A stretch of DNA of 64,000 bases from Trichobilharzia regenti (GCA_944472135.2 OX235270.1:115645842-115709841); one strand, 5' to 3'. Shown: positions 47,930 through 58,302, counted from the stretch's first letter. A program made the numbers and translations. Notes: a model not told the origin generated them from the letters alone.

Positions 47930-49362
47930 ATGCCTGGGTCAAAAAAGGACAAAGCGTCTTGGAAGCAGACAGGAAAGTAAGTAATTCTGGGTTGCTGGTT
48001 AACTGTAATGGTATGTATGATGCTCAGCATCACGAGTCTGTTGTTCATGGTTCGCCGCTTAGGGATAGTAAGGGTTTAAAGTTACCTGAATTCGGGCCTC
48101 GGTACTTTGATGAAAACCCAACCGACTATCCACAGTTTATCAAAGAGTTTGAGATCATGTTGAGTGGTTTTTTACTAAATGATGTAATGAAGTTAATGTA
48201 TTTGATGAGGTACTGCACTGGAGTTGCTTCAAGAGCTATACAATGCTGTAAGGTTAAGAAGCAAAACGAAGGATACTCGGAGGCTACGAGTATACTGCAT
48301 CAAACATTCGGAAGACGTTCGATGATTGTAGGGAATTTATTCAGTACTTTTAAGGGTAATGGTAGTCAATTACGAGATGACTCCAAGGCACTCTGAGTTT
48401 TTGGATAATCTGCTGACTTACAAGAATACGTTGTTTTCGATGAATTGCATGAGAGATCTGAATCCAAGTTCGGTCATAGAGGTTATAGCGAGACGCCTAC
48501 CTGCTCGACTGCAAAGGAAGTGGGTGAAGATAAGCTCTCGTATAGAGGATGAAGGTACTGAGCCAAAGTTCGATGATATTCTAAAACTGGTGAAAGATAG
48601 TGTGAATCAATCCATGAGGAAGTTTACCAGTACATTGCATCCCACCCCTAGAAAAGAGCAGTATAAGAGCAAGCCGCAATCATTTATGACGAAAGGGTCT
48701 ATGTCTCAGAGAAGCGGATATGGGGAAGGCTGTATGGTGTCTAGTAATGTATGTAGACTTACTGTGTAACAGGTTTCGTGGAACGTCCCCAATAGATAGG
48801 TTACAAGTTGCGTGACAAACACGGTTGTGTTTTACAAGTTTTCAAGAAGTGCATACAAAGGCGAACTGTGAATCAGTGAGCAAGTTTAGTGATAAGCTAA
48901 ACATGAAATCATCGTCATCAAGGTCTGACTACGAATTGTGTGACAATAATGGTGCAGTGAAGAAGCCTGTAGTTACAACTAGTAAGCCATTGTTGAATAG
49001 AGTGTCACAGACGACACTGCAGTTTGTGCAGGAGAAGAGAGTTACAGTTTCAGAGTCCGGTTCTGGCTCCACAAGTTAACAGGGTATTATTAGTCAGGTA
49101 TAAAACCTTTAAGGATTTCTGAGGAAGAACCCAAATTACCTACTTCTGTTAATGAAGAGTTTGAAAATGATGAAGTCGATCTGATGGACGAAGGTAAAGT
49201 GAATATTTGTGACAATGATCATGATAGTGCACTTCTGCCTTTGGTTGATCATGATGAGATGAGGGGAATGCCTACTACTGCTGAGTTGAACAAAGGTTCT
49301 ATACAACTTGAACGTGAAGTAGAATTAGGAGCAAATGCGCTGGTAGACGGTATGGATACTTA
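47930..49362 (+). pseudogene. Pao-like Gag, broken (gag-only element copy 1)
   Basis: Aligns along its length with the intact 501-codon gag at 58,447. It starts MPGSKK at 47,930. A one-base loss right after shifts frame, and the domain resumes as LPEFGPRYFDENPTDYPQFI (48,080-48,140) and MLSGFLLNDVMKLMYLMRYC. A second shift occurs near 48,390, a third near 48,770, and the acidic C-terminal part is in pieces at 49,100-49,360. The LINE entered at about 49,363. The domain is of the DUF1759 type found in BEL/Pao Gag. Confidence 0.85.
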
Positions 49363-49407
49363 TATACCTGGCGGTACGTTCGAAATTGATGACATTTTCG
49401 CACGTGT

Positions 49408-50364
49408 TTGCTCCGAAATTTATTTACTGCTTATTGTCGTATAATTCTTGAAATTATGGTCCGAATCTTTAAAAAACGTGTTCGTAGAAACACAATTGTT
49501 CTAGATAGTGGCTCAAATTCGGTTATAACTGCATTACCGCCGTGTAATACAGTATCAACTACTAGCTCTCAAAATGGTTTGAGTGCAGATCTCACTCCTG
49601 TGATACAAGTGAAAGATGTTCTGTTAGAGAACTCTGAGTTCCGTAAATTAAACCTCCTTGTGAAAGATATGCAGAGACAAGCAAGTAAAATCCAGGGAAA
49701 ATTAGATCAGTTTGATAGCATGTCACTGCCAATCTCGTATATCACGGAGAGCCGTTCTGATATTGGCCAGGTTAAGTCCTTACTGGATGTAACTCAAAAC
49801 AAGCTATCGGATTTAGACCCAATAGCCTGTCTGTTAAAACAACATCCTAAAATATCTCCAGACAACCTAAATAAAGCTGAAAATCTGATTGACTGCTTGG
49901 CTACGGAGGTGATGAAGCGTATAACCTCTTCTCACCAAGCTATAGTTTACAACGTCCCAGATTCTCTGCCCCTGAAAACTGTAAGACACAAAATCCTGAT
50001 TTGTTGCGGCATGGCTAGTGTTCCATGTGAATGCAAACGACTTCGTAAAAAGTCTAACCAGGCTAATTGCCCAATCATTTTTAAATTCAGTAATTCCCTT
50101 GATGCTAGTAAGTTTACTAAATGTCAGGATCACTTAAGACTGAATAGCAGTTATAAGTCTATAACCGTAGCTCAGGATAAAACACCGTGTCAGCGCAGAA
50201 TAATGCGTAGTAATAACCTGGTCACCTCCTCTAGCTTATTTACCAAAAAGGATCGTGCACAGCAACAGACACCTAGTGCTGAAACTAGCATTCAGCAAAC
50301 TACACAACAACCACACCTGCCAATGGAACTAGGAACTGATTTAGATACCAGTACCCCTGTATAA
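49408..50364 (+). CDS. CR1-type ORF1 protein (RNA-binding-like)
   Basis: 318 codons, open. An alternative Met lies at 49,456 (MVRIFKKRVRRN), which gives a basic N-terminus and is a plausible true start. Residues about 85-125 (RKLNLLVKDMQRQASKIQGK) look like a coiled coil. Residues about 190-285 read AIVYNVPDSLPLKTVRHKIL, then CKRLRKK, IIFKFSN and PCQRRIMRSN. This pattern fits the RRM-like domain of many LINE ORF1 proteins, which coat the element RNA and chaperone nucleic acids. It lacks a visible zinc knuckle. A short frame (50,387-50,608) follows with a Cys-containing end and may be the displaced rest of ORF1 or the ORF2 start region. Confidence 0.75.
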   Translation: MLRNLFTAYCRIILEIMVRIFKKRVRRNTIVLDSGSNSVITALPPCNTVSTTSSQNGLSADLTPVIQVKDVLLENSEFRKLNLLVKDMQRQASKIQGKLDQFDSMSLPISYITESRSDIGQVKSLLDVTQNKLSDLDPIACLLKQHPKISPDNLNKAENLIDCLATEVMKRITSSHQAIVYNVPDSLPLKTVRHKILICCGMASVPCECKRLRKKSNQANCPIIFKFSNSLDASKFTKCQDHLRLNSSYKSITVAQDKTPCQRRIMRSNNLVTSSSLFTKKDRAQQQTPSAETSIQQTTQQPHLPMELGTDLDTSTPV

Positions 50365-51007
50365 AGCCTCATCGAAAGATGTTAAAATGACTAGAACTTC
50401 TGCAAGTTGTTCTAAGAAATTTTCCCCCAAACGTAGTAACCTCACCACGATGAACAAATTTCGCAGGGTTGAGACTAATGATGGGGAAGAATACTTTGTA
50501 TTCAATAAGCCTGCTGAGAGTAAGAATGCCAACAAACCATCACTTGTTACGAAAAACTCCTCTCGAAACATAAGTATCTGGAGGTGTTCCGCATGCTCCA
50601 CCTTATAGAAAGTCAGGCTCCAAGACTCCTAAAGTCTTGCAGCCAAAGCACCTTCCTTCACAATTCCCTTTAAGTTATAAAAACAACCCGAAGGTGTATA
50701 CCGGTATGACGAATAGCAGTTGGATGGGTAGACCTTCTGATGCTATGCCTTTTAACCGTCAACCAACCTAGGCCCAACCTGTACTACCCTTATATCCAGG
50801 AACACATGGTAAATTTTCCAGGTGTCCCGAATCACTGGTACGACCCATGGCACCTAGGACCACCTCATTGCACACCAACCCGATGTACAGACACCCAGTC
50901 CGACCTCCTTTTCATTCATAAATTCTTGCGGTGCTGACGCACAAATAGATTTAGGTTATGGTGACATTTTAAGCCAGTTTGTAGTATCCCGTGACTTATT
51001 CACGATA

Positions 51008-51658
51008 TTGCTAATTAATGCACGTTCCTTAATCAATAAGATATCTGAACTAAGGACATTATTATTAGTCGCCAAGCCTACTGTAGCTCTGATTACTGAG
51101 TCATGGTGCTCATCCTCTGTACTTGATGTGCATATAGGTATCGATGATTACACTGTACACCGTGCAAACAGAGATTGCAAGCGTGGTGGAGGATGTCTCA
51201 TATATATACATAACTCATTTGTAGTCAGTAAGGTGGAAGATGAAACAATGAATAATGTACCTGACTCACTCTGGGTTGTCTTACATGGAGATAAGTACAA
51301 ACTTCTCATAGGCTGTGTTTATCGAGCACCAAGCGCAACAAAAGAAACTGATGCGTTATTAGCTAAATCGTTTGCACACGCATCCTCGTTTAGTGCTAAT
51401 TACAAAATAATTGCAGGGGACTTCAATCTTCCAGAAGTCAATTGGCTAACTAGTTCCGGCCCCCAACGCTTCGACGAATTACTTGCCACTATAGACTGTT
51501 ATGGATGGCAACAACACGTCCAGACACCTACTCGTGGTGACAACATGTTGGACCTTGTTTTTTGTCATGACACAATCCCAGTATCCACTATGTTGGTAAT
51601 AGATTTTCCAGTAGTGACCATAGAATGGTACTCTGCTCTCTGCCTTTCTCACCACTAA
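51008..51658 (+). pseudogene. CR1 ORF2 endonuclease domain, 3' frameshifted
   Basis: APE-type endonuclease that would nick the target. In this frame: LINARSL, PTVALITESW (catalytic Glu), GGGCLIYIHNSF, KLLIGCVYRAPSA, KIIAGDFNLPEVNWL (Asp and Asn of GDFN) and NMLDLVFCHD (Asp). The terminal catalytic SDH motif is not in this frame. It appears in the next one as SSDHRMVL at 51,615-51,635, so a frameshift lies near 51,605. The N-terminal end upstream of 51,008 is damaged. Confidence 0.85.
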
Positions 51659-52191
51659 ATACAGGAAACAAACAAGACTCAGGAAGCACAATATGTCGTA
51701 GTTACAAATATACAGACTGGGGATTAGTCCAAGAACTTATTCGACTCTGTCAATGGGATGACTATTTTACCACTGACTCCCTGGAGGCCTTAGTAACCCT
51801 GTTTTACAGGAATGTTACCCTTTGTCTAGATACAGTTGCTCCAAAGAAAATAGTGAAATTAAGTAGACACCGAACTGAATATATTCCAAGGGCACACCGT
51901 AATAAGTTAAGGAAGCTGAAGAAACAGTACTATTCCACTAAGGACATATCACTATTGCTCTCAATCCACGAGTCTCTTGAATCTATCAAGCGCCTACGCT
52001 CTCAAAAGGACCTCGACGAAGAGTTAACGGCACTTGAAAGTACCTCCAAAGTTTATAACTTAACGGCACTTCTTAAAAAACGAATGCAGTCGGCGAGGGA
52101 AATCCCATACTTACTTCACGACAAAGTAATCTACAATGAACCTGCCACTATCTGTGAACTTTCAGTGATTGGTTTGCAAACTTTAGTTTAG
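51625..52191 (+). pseudogene. CR1 ORF2 linker between endonuclease and RT
   Basis: 188-codon frame continuing the endonuclease after the frameshift. It reads YKYTDWGLVQELIRLCQWDD and PKKIVKLSRHRTEYIPRAHR, a linker pattern typical of CR1/Jockey ORF2 (the Asn/Ala-rich and basic connector). It ends at 52,191 with a stop that displaces the following RT start into another frame (52,200-52,436, with STGPDGLASIIFKN). Confidence 0.75.
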
Positions 52192-52390
52192 AAACACATA
52201 TGCCTGGTGAAACCGCCCCCCTTACTATCTCTTCCCTTGAAAGCATTGTGTTCACTAATCAGTTAATAGTACAAGCAATTAAAAGCCTTAAACCTTCCAC
52301 TAGTACGGGACCGGATGGCCTCGCTTCGATAATTTTCAAAAACAGTGGGTGTGATATACCCTGTTACTTCTTAAATTCTTCTCAATATCT

Positions 52391-53383
52391 ATGGACACTG
52401 GCACTTACCCTAGTGAGTGGAAAACTAGCTTCATAATTCCACATTACAAATCTGGTGATAGGGCAAACGTCCGCAATTACAGACCCATAAATATAACCCC
52501 AGTTATCTCACGAATCATGGAGAAAGTTGTAAAAGATCAATTGTCAGACTACCTAATTAGGGAAGATCTTGTTACAAGGTCTCAACACGGATTTCTCAAA
52601 AATAGATCCTGCGTTACTTGCCACTTCGACTTTTTCAACTGCATCACTAGTAGTCGCGAAGCACGTAAGCTAGTCGTTGTTCTCTACTTCGATATATCTA
52701 GGGCATTTGACATGGTATCTCACAGTATTCTCTTTGAGAAGCTGTACTCTTGTGGAATTCGCAACCCATTACTGAACTGGTTAAAATCATTTCTAAGCAA
52801 CAGGGTACAAATAACCAAAGTTGGATCTGTATTGTCTCATCCTAGGCAGATCTCAAGTGGGGTCGTGCAAGGTAGTGTCCTAGGTCCACTTTTATTCACA
52901 GTCTACATTAACAGCATTTGCAAGTGCTTCACCTCAGGTAAACCATTCCTATATGCTGACGACCTCAAAGTCGTCTACTCCTGCTACACTCATGAATTAA
53001 GCGATATGGTTACTAAAATACATCTTGAACTAAGTAGCCTCGCAACATGGTGTGCTGAATCCTGTCTAAATTTTAACATTGACAAATGCGGCTGGATTTG
53101 TATCGGCAACAGTAAGCTTGATCTAACTCTTGAAATAAATGGGCGAAAACTAGCTAAGCTCAACTCAGTCGTAGATCTCGGTATTAGATACTCTAGTAAC
53201 CTAACGTTCGCTGAACAGACTGATTATGCCAGACGTAAAACGCGAAGGCTGATAGGATGCATAACACGCAATTTCTTTTGTTGTGAAACTAGGGTTTTAT
53301 TATACAAAGTATGTGTCCGACCTATCTTAGAATACTGCCCGTTTATTCTTAGCGGACCAGACAAAATGACAAGCTTAAATTAG
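52391..53383 (+). CDS. CR1-type reverse transcriptase core
   Basis: 330 open codons covering most of the palm: YPSEWKTSFIIPHYKSGDR and NVRNYRPINITPVISRIME near residues 5-43, SQHGFLKNRSCVT near 64, LVVVLYFDISRAF (first catalytic Asp) near 95, SSGVVQGSVLGPLLFTVYIN near 155, FLYADDLKVV (catalytic YADD) near 187, and LNFNIDKCGW near 228. It ends with a premature stop at 53,381. The remaining C-terminal part lies in another frame at 53,451-53,801. The first RT motif (PDG) lies in a different frame just upstream. It would not function as it stands. Confidence 0.88.
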   Translation: MDTGTYPSEWKTSFIIPHYKSGDRANVRNYRPINITPVISRIMEKVVKDQLSDYLIREDLVTRSQHGFLKNRSCVTCHFDFFNCITSSREARKLVVVLYFDISRAFDMVSHSILFEKLYSCGIRNPLLNWLKSFLSNRVQITKVGSVLSHPRQISSGVVQGSVLGPLLFTVYINSICKCFTSGKPFLYADDLKVVYSCYTHELSDMVTKIHLELSSLATWCAESCLNFNIDKCGWICIGNSKLDLTLEINGRKLAKLNSVVDLGIRYSSNLTFAEQTDYARRKTRRLIGCITRNFFCCETRVLLYKVCVRPILEYCPFILSGPDKMTSLN

Positions 53384-53450
53384 AGGGAGTGCAACGGCAG
53401 TTTACCTCAAGAACTCTTGGTTTAGAAAGTGGTCTGGAATACCATGAGCG

Positions 53451-53801
53451 ATGCGAAGACTAAGATTAGAACCCCTCTGGAAAAGACGCCTTAAGCTAAA
53501 CCTTATCTTTTACTATAAGCTAACTAATCTTCTCTTGCATTCCTCCGAGCCAATAACTAAACCTACCGCTGTCATCAGTTACAATCTTAGAAATCATCAC
53601 AACCTAGCTGCTATGGAGCACTGTCAGACTTACGTGCGGTACAACTTCTTCTTAAATAAGTTTTCAGTCATTTGGAATAGACTACCAGCTAATGTGCGCG
53701 ATGCAAACACACTTCCAGTGTTCATCTCCTCAGTCACCAGACTGCTCAAAGATGACAATGCACTTTACGTGACTCTTACACCTCTTTTTCACCCTACATA
53801 G
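53451..53801 (+). pseudogene. CR1 ORF2 C-terminal tail
   Basis: Frame with LRLEPLWKRRLKLNLIFYYK and FFLNKFSVIWNRLPANVRDA, the usual C-terminal signature (WNxLP) of CR1/Jockey ORF2, ending at a normal-looking stop. It is displaced by one frame relative to the RT core. Confidence 0.85.
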
Positions 53802-53900
53802 ATATTTTAAGTTCTTTAAACGTGTAGTTACAACAAACTACAATTATAAATTTTAATATTATTGGAACTAGATGATAACATTTCTACACAGGACAGTAAT

Positions 53901-54885
53901 ATTAGTTCACACATAATATAAAAGTTAGCATAACGGGACTAGTTAGTTTGTGAACAAAAATAACCACAGTTACTAACAGAATATATAGTATATATTTATT
54001 AATCACTCCTTAAGGACTCGTCTTGCTTTCTTTTGCATTGTTGTTGTTTGTCTTCTTTCTTCTCTCACCACTTTAGCTTCCATTTTTAGAGGTTTGACGG
54101 AATTCTCTTACACAGCCTCTAAATTATTCTCGTGTACCGAAAACAAAGCAAAAGCCAATATTTGATCGTCCAAATTAAGTGATATATTTCGGGACCAAAA
54201 CAAGCCTTCAGACGAACGCTTAGCTAGCTAGTGATCGTGCACGTGACACGACGGGGTACCAAATGGCGGGGATGCTTGACCGGAAGCCTTCAGCTAAACA
54301 AGTCGACTTAAACAGTGGTGGTCAGCATCCAATCGTGAGTGATTGCTGTGGTCAATAACTTTGGGGAATTATTTACCGCTACAGCTCACTCACCCCTAGT
54401 GGGGTCGTGAGGACCCTAAGACAGAACCAGCCGGAAGTAAAAAAAATTCGATGGTTCCCTTTCGGGTGAAAAAAATCTTCCGAGCGGCTTGGTGGTATGC
54501 CTACTGGTTTGTCTGCCTATGCTAATAGGGTGTTTGTACATAGCTTCCTTGTTGTTGTTCGTTGGATCCCGTGCTTCGTTTCTTATCTGTCCAGTGCCCG
54601 TCGCACCTGGAAAAGAAAACAAGAACGCTAAGAACCATGTCTAGGAAAATGTACGAAATGAGCTTTGTGGTTAAAAAAATTGTGTGCATTTACTATACAG
54701 TAAAATAATGCTAAGTTCAGAACATTGAGAAAAAATGCATCTAATTAATAACTTTTTTTGTGCATGCTAAATGGACTGTTGAAAAAAATTTGGTGTTCAG
54801 TGGTACTGTATATAAAAAATTGATACGTCAAAAAATAGTTAGTACCACAAACGAGTGAGTTGCGTGAATCACACGACTTCGTTAC
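53901..54885 (-). mobile_element. 3' UTR and LTR region of Gypsy copy 2
   Basis: Lies beyond the stop of the minus-strand Gypsy pol. A block (54,125-54,385) is repeated in inverted orientation at 39,393-39,695, as expected of LTR sequence. The minus strand contains ATTAATAAATAT near 53,995, which could serve as a polyadenylation signal. The exact LTR ends are not clear; the join to the CR1 3' end is near 53,900-54,000. A local palindrome, CCCCTAGTGGGG, is at 54,393. Confidence 0.5.
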
Positions 54886-54990
54886 GTTAAATAAGTAAGA
54901 AGATATCCTGCAAACCTTACGGTACGTCCAGAACGGATTTTCTTGGGAGGCTCGATAGAAGGTTCGGTAGCTGTCGCTGTGCTAGTGACT

Positions 54991-55344
54991 TCATCGATGT
55001 CTAAACGATCTTCTGTTACTTGTGGATTTTTGTGGTACGTTGAGTTCTATGATAATAGGATCACCCTCCAAGTAAGCCGGTTTCAGACGGTCAATGCTGA
55101 CGGTGTCCTCGCGGCCTTTCTTGTCCAAGACAAAGAATTTATCCGAACGTTTAATTACTTTATAAGGTCCGTCATATGGAGGTTCCAGAGGTCTGCGCAC
55201 AGAGTCGCGACGAACAAACACATGTGAAGAAGTTTTCAAACACGGGTGAACACAAACATCAATGGCTTGTGGACGAAGGGGAGCAGGTTTAACTGAACGC
55301 ATTGCGTTTGTGAGCCTGCTGACGTATGAAGCGTGATCTACCAC
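54991..55344 (-). pseudogene. Gypsy integrase C-terminal domain
   Basis: Reads SHVFVRRDSVRRPLEPPYDG, PYKVIKRSDKFFVLDKKG and VSIDRLKPAYLEG, the usual chromodomain-free GPY/F-type end of Gypsy integrases (PPYDGPYKV is the GPY-like motif). A TGA codon at about 55,383 separates it from the core. It would bind DNA non-specifically. Confidence 0.85.
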
Positions 55345-55383
55345 TGGTGGGAAGCTCGAGGGAGAAACGAATTCACCAGGCAG

Positions 55384-55821
55384 TCACAGTGTCGTGCCGT
55401 ATACTAGCTCAGTGGTAGTACAACCAGCCTCGCTTTTAGAGGAGTTTCGAAAACCTAGGAGGAATAACGGAAGGGATTCAGTCCAATGGGTATTGTTTGC
55501 ACCTAACAAACCAGCTTTCAACTCTCTGTGTAGACGTCCTGCCAAATCATTACCTTGTGGATGGTAGGCTGTTGTTCGAAAACGCATGCAACCTATGATT
55601 TTAGTCAGGGCGAAGAGTAAGCCACCTTCGAATAGCCGCCCGCGATCAGTTGTTATCAAAGATGGGCATCCAAAGTTTGCGATCCATCTTTCTACGAAGA
55701 CGCGTGCGACTGTTTCAGCAGATACGTCCATGATGGGTACTGCTTGCGGCCATCGTGTGAATCGATCGATACAAGTTAAAATATAGGCATATCCATGGGA
55801 TTCAGGAAGGGGTCCAACCAA
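55384..55821 (-). pseudogene. Gypsy integrase catalytic core with altered catalytic glutamate
   Basis: 145 codons. DDE positions: Asp19 (YILTCIDRFTRW), Asp59 (LITTDRGRLFEGG), and at the third site Gly95 (YHPQGNDLAGRLHRELK), exactly 35 residues after Asp59, where the family has Glu. The codon is GGA, one change from a Glu codon. Integration activity is therefore not expected. The YHPQ pattern and LLGFRNSSKSEAG are otherwise typical. Confidence 0.88.
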
Positions 55822-55929
55822 ATCTATATGGACGTGTTCAAAACGAGCGTCAGGGAGAAGAGAGGTGCCAAGTGGGCTTTTGGTGTGTCATAATACCTTG
55901 CACTTTTGACAAGCTAAGCACGTGCGTTC

Positions 55930-56274
55930 TCATTCCCTTACTTCTTTATTAGTACCAGGCCAACAAAACCGACTAGTTACGAGCTTGACAGTAGTTCGAA
56001 TACCTGGGTGAGATAAGCCATGCAACATATTGAAGACGTTACGGCGATAACTTTTAGGCACGATGGGGCGAAGAGTACTCGTGAAAATATCGCATAGAAT
56101 AGTATCTCTTCTCATACCTAAGGGTTTCTCAGCTAATTGTAGGGTTGTTTTCGACAACTCATGTTGAAGCTCAGTATCCTCTTTTTGAAGACGAGCCAGT
56201 TTTACAAGGTCTATGCCGTCGATTTGGGTGAGGGAACAAACGCGCGACAGGGCATCTGCCACAGTGTTGTTCAC
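55930..56274 (-). pseudogene. Gypsy integrase zinc-binding region and connector
   Basis: Carries NNTVADALSRVCSLTQIDGI (end of RNase H/connector) and NVFNMLHGLSHPGIRTTVKL (the His pair of the HHCC domain). The Cys pair follows past a TGA codon shared with copy 1. It differs from copy 1 by a single residue over this stretch (Pro against His in TSTLR_IVP). Confidence 0.88.
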
Positions 56275-56325
56275 TCCGCATACATGGCGAATATCTGATG
56301 TAAACTGTGAAACGTAGTCCAGTTG

Positions 56326-56604
56326 TCATGATTCCCTAGGTGAATACTCATCTGAAGTTGAGTTCAGAGAGTATGTCAGAGGTTTGTGGCCAGTAAAAAT
56401 TATGAATTCAAGACCCTCAACTGAATATCGATAATGACGTATAGCGCAGTATATAGCCAGATGTTCTCTTCCGAATGTGCTGTACTTCGTTTCAGCTAAT
56501 TGAAGGCGCCTGGAGAAAAAGGCGAATGGTTGCCACTCTTTGTCAACTAGCTGTTGTAGAACTGAGCCGATTGCAGTGTTTAATGCATCAACCGAGATAC
56601 TCAA
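56326..56604 (-). pseudogene. Gypsy RNase H domain with an altered catalytic Asp
   Basis: SVDALNTAIGSVLQQ holds the first catalytic Asp (residue 6) and KYSTFGREHLAIYCAIRHYR the Glu (47). At the third site the sequence is IIFTGHKPLTY, with Gly72 where the family carries Asp (codon GGC against GAC). It would remove RNA from the RNA-DNA hybrid; the change suggests loss of activity. Confidence 0.87.
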
Positions 56605-56708
56605 CGGTGCTGTTTTTGTCCTGATGCGTCAGAAGTGTGGCATTCGCAATGGCTTTTTTAATCTGGGTAAAAGCATTTCGAGCAGACGTGTCAAGTTCTG
56701 TGGACTTG

Positions 56709-57419
56709 TTATTCCCTCGAAGGAGGTCTGTCACTGGCTGAATCAGAGAGACACATTTGGTAAAAGCGTCGATAATAACTTACTAAGCCATTAAAAGTGC
56801 GAAGACTTTTCACCGTCTGTGGCTCTGGAAAGTTCAGTATAGCCTCAACCTTAGTAGCCAGAGGGCGAATGCCCTTGCAGTCAGTCTGACTCAGGAAGTC
56901 GAGTGTGTCAACACCGATTTGACACTTTTGAATATTAATGGTAACACCATGTCGGTGTAACCTTTCAAATGCCAAGTCCAAGTGCCTAAGGTGAGTTTCC
57001 TTGCCTGGACTGGCAATGAGGCAGTCGTCTAAGTATGTGTATACAAAGTCGAGACCGCGAAATACTTCGTCATTGAAGCGTTGGAATGCTTGGGCTGCAT
57101 TCCGGAAACCGAATGGCATACGTAGAAATTCAAAAAGTCCGAAAGGCGTAATGATAGCCGTTTTCGGGATATCTTCTGTTGCCATCGGGATTTGGTTATA
57201 CGCTTTAACCAAGTCGATTTTGGAGAATGTAGTCGCGCCAGATAAAGTTGCTGTTAAGTCGTGTATATGAGGCAATGGGTAGCGATCAGGGGTTGTTTTG
57301 TCATTCACTCGCCGGTAATCACCAGTGGGTCGCCAATCATTGCTATCCTTTTTCGGAACCATATGAAGTGGGGACGCCCATGGGCTATTCGAAGGTCGAA
57401 TGATGCCAAGGGTAAGCAT
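56709..57419 (-). CDS. Gypsy reverse transcriptase domain
   Basis: 236 open codons: [20 protein letters not shown] at residues 6-25, DYRRVND near 34, [15 protein letters not shown] (catalytic Asp69), [20 protein letters not shown] near 93-112, and [13 protein letters not shown] (catalytic Asp131/132). It then runs through [19 protein letters not shown] to the thumb with [14 protein letters not shown]. It looks intact as a domain, but upstream and downstream frames are displaced, so it is not expressed as a proper polyprotein. Confidence 0.9.
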   Translation of the reverse strand: MLTLGIIRPSNSPWASPLHMVPKKDSNDWRPTGDYRRVNDKTTPDRYPLPHIHDLTATLSGATTFSKIDLVKAYNQIPMATEDIPKTAIITPFGLFEFLRMPFGFRNAAQAFQRFNDEVFRGLDFVYTYLDDCLIASPGKETHLRHLDLAFERLHRHGVTINIQKCQIGVDTLDFLSQTDCKGIRPLATKVEAILNFPEPQTVKSLRTFNGLVSYYRRFYQMCLSDSASDRPPSRE

Positions 57420-57464
57420 ATGGTCAAATTCATTCCTGGCGATTCTCGGTTTGTCAGGAGTTAA

Positions 57465-57940
57465 TCATCGTGCTTTAGATGTCACAGGTTGTCCTGTGGT
57501 AATGATGTAGTGCATAACATTTCTGGTTATGCACGGTAGGTCGTTCGACGGGCTATTAAGTTCCGGATACTTGTCAACAATAGGTTGAAAAGTTGGATCA
57601 AGGATTGCCTTTTTCTTAACGGGTGACAAACTGGGGCCTATGTAGCTGATGCCTTTGATAGACAGACTAGTAGTATTGTCAATCAGTCGTTTTCGGCGGA
57701 CGTCTACGAGTAAATCATGATGATTAAGTAGGTCCGTGCCAATGATGGGCATTGTAACGTCAGCGAGAAGGAAAGTCCATCGAATAGGTATGTGTAAACC
57801 TACGTTCAGATAGACGAATATTCTACCAAAGGTTGCGATTGGTTTTCAATTTGCAGGCTGTAAGTTGAAGGTAAGTTCCTTCGTTCGATCTGCTGCTGTA
57901 GCAGGAAGGACGCTGATTTCGGCGCCTGTTTCGACTAAAC
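57465..57940 (-). pseudogene. Gypsy protease and downstream linker
   Basis: The minus strand reads LVETGAEISVLPATAADRTK near 57,936-57,875, then a frameshift, and MPIIGTDLLNHHDLLVDVRR from 57,752. The active-site residue that is normally Asp is Glu, as in copy 1, so this is an inherited state of the family or of the shared parent. It ends with YIITTGQPVTSKAR. The LTR at 57,945 interrupts it upstream. Confidence 0.85.
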
Positions 57941-57944
57941 ACAG

Positions 57945-58302
57945 TGTCAATAGAGTTGAAGATTGAACGATCAATTCTTGGTTGTTTGCTTAAAATCAAC
58001 TTCCCCAATTTTCGCGGAGGCATCAATACGACAGTCATCGTCTCATCGGTCGCTGTTCAGAAAGAAGAGTAAAACATCGTCAGAAGTAATACAATGATTT
58101 ATTATTGTAATATTTGTTCACAGACCTTAGTTCACTTATTCTTTTTATATGTTGGTGTAACAATAAAGAAATATCAAGCGGCAGATCGGTGTTTTGGTGT
58201 TTTCGTCCGTCATAACTAAGCGTTTCTGAAATCTTCGAAGAACAGCGTGGGCCCGAGCGTAGCGAGAGCTGGGCATTAACGGTTTATGAGACGTGATTGA
58301 CA
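57945..58302 (+). mobile_element. 5' LTR of the gag-only LTR element (copy 2)
   Basis: 358 bp, TGTCAAT to GATTGACA (inverted terminal bases). It matches 61,896-62,253 on the opposite strand with the same length. An AATAAAGAAAT polyadenylation-type signal lies at about 58,163. The left flank in the Gypsy protease is CACAG. The expected second copy of that 5-mer is not in the window because the element is rearranged on its right side. GTTTCTGACG follows the LTR. No clear tRNA primer site was recognised. Confidence 0.93.

Larger units (their letters stand above)
49363..53900 (+). mobile_element. CR1-clade LINE, nearly full-length but frame-broken
   Basis: Contains an ORF1 and then an ORF2 with an apurinic-type endonuclease and reverse transcriptase, in the usual CR1 order. 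It is inserted in the C-terminal part of the gag copy, judged from where similarity to the 59.85-kb sequence stops. The 3' end is near 53,900; no simple-repeat tail could be fixed. Frameshifts in ORF2 lie at about 51,605, 52,190, 52,400 and 53,380. Schistosome CR1 elements such as SR1 are likely relatives. Confidence 0.85.
54886..57944 (-). mobile_element. Ty3/Gypsy pol, defective (copy 2)
   Basis: Read right to left: protease (57,930-57,640), RT, RNase H, integrase zinc region, core and C-terminal end RSGRTVRF near 54,935. The domain order RT-RNase H-IN is that of Ty3/Gypsy. It is cut at its protease by the LTR at 57,945; gag is not seen beyond the insertion within the window. Frameshifts separate protease/RT and RT/RNase H. 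Catalytic sites are altered in three domains (see the individual entries). Its integrase zinc-region stretch is almost identical to copy 1. Confidence 0.9.

Noticed and set aside
47641..48048. 135-codon minus-strand frame over the LTR and gag start
   Set aside because: Antisense shadow of LTR and gag sequence.
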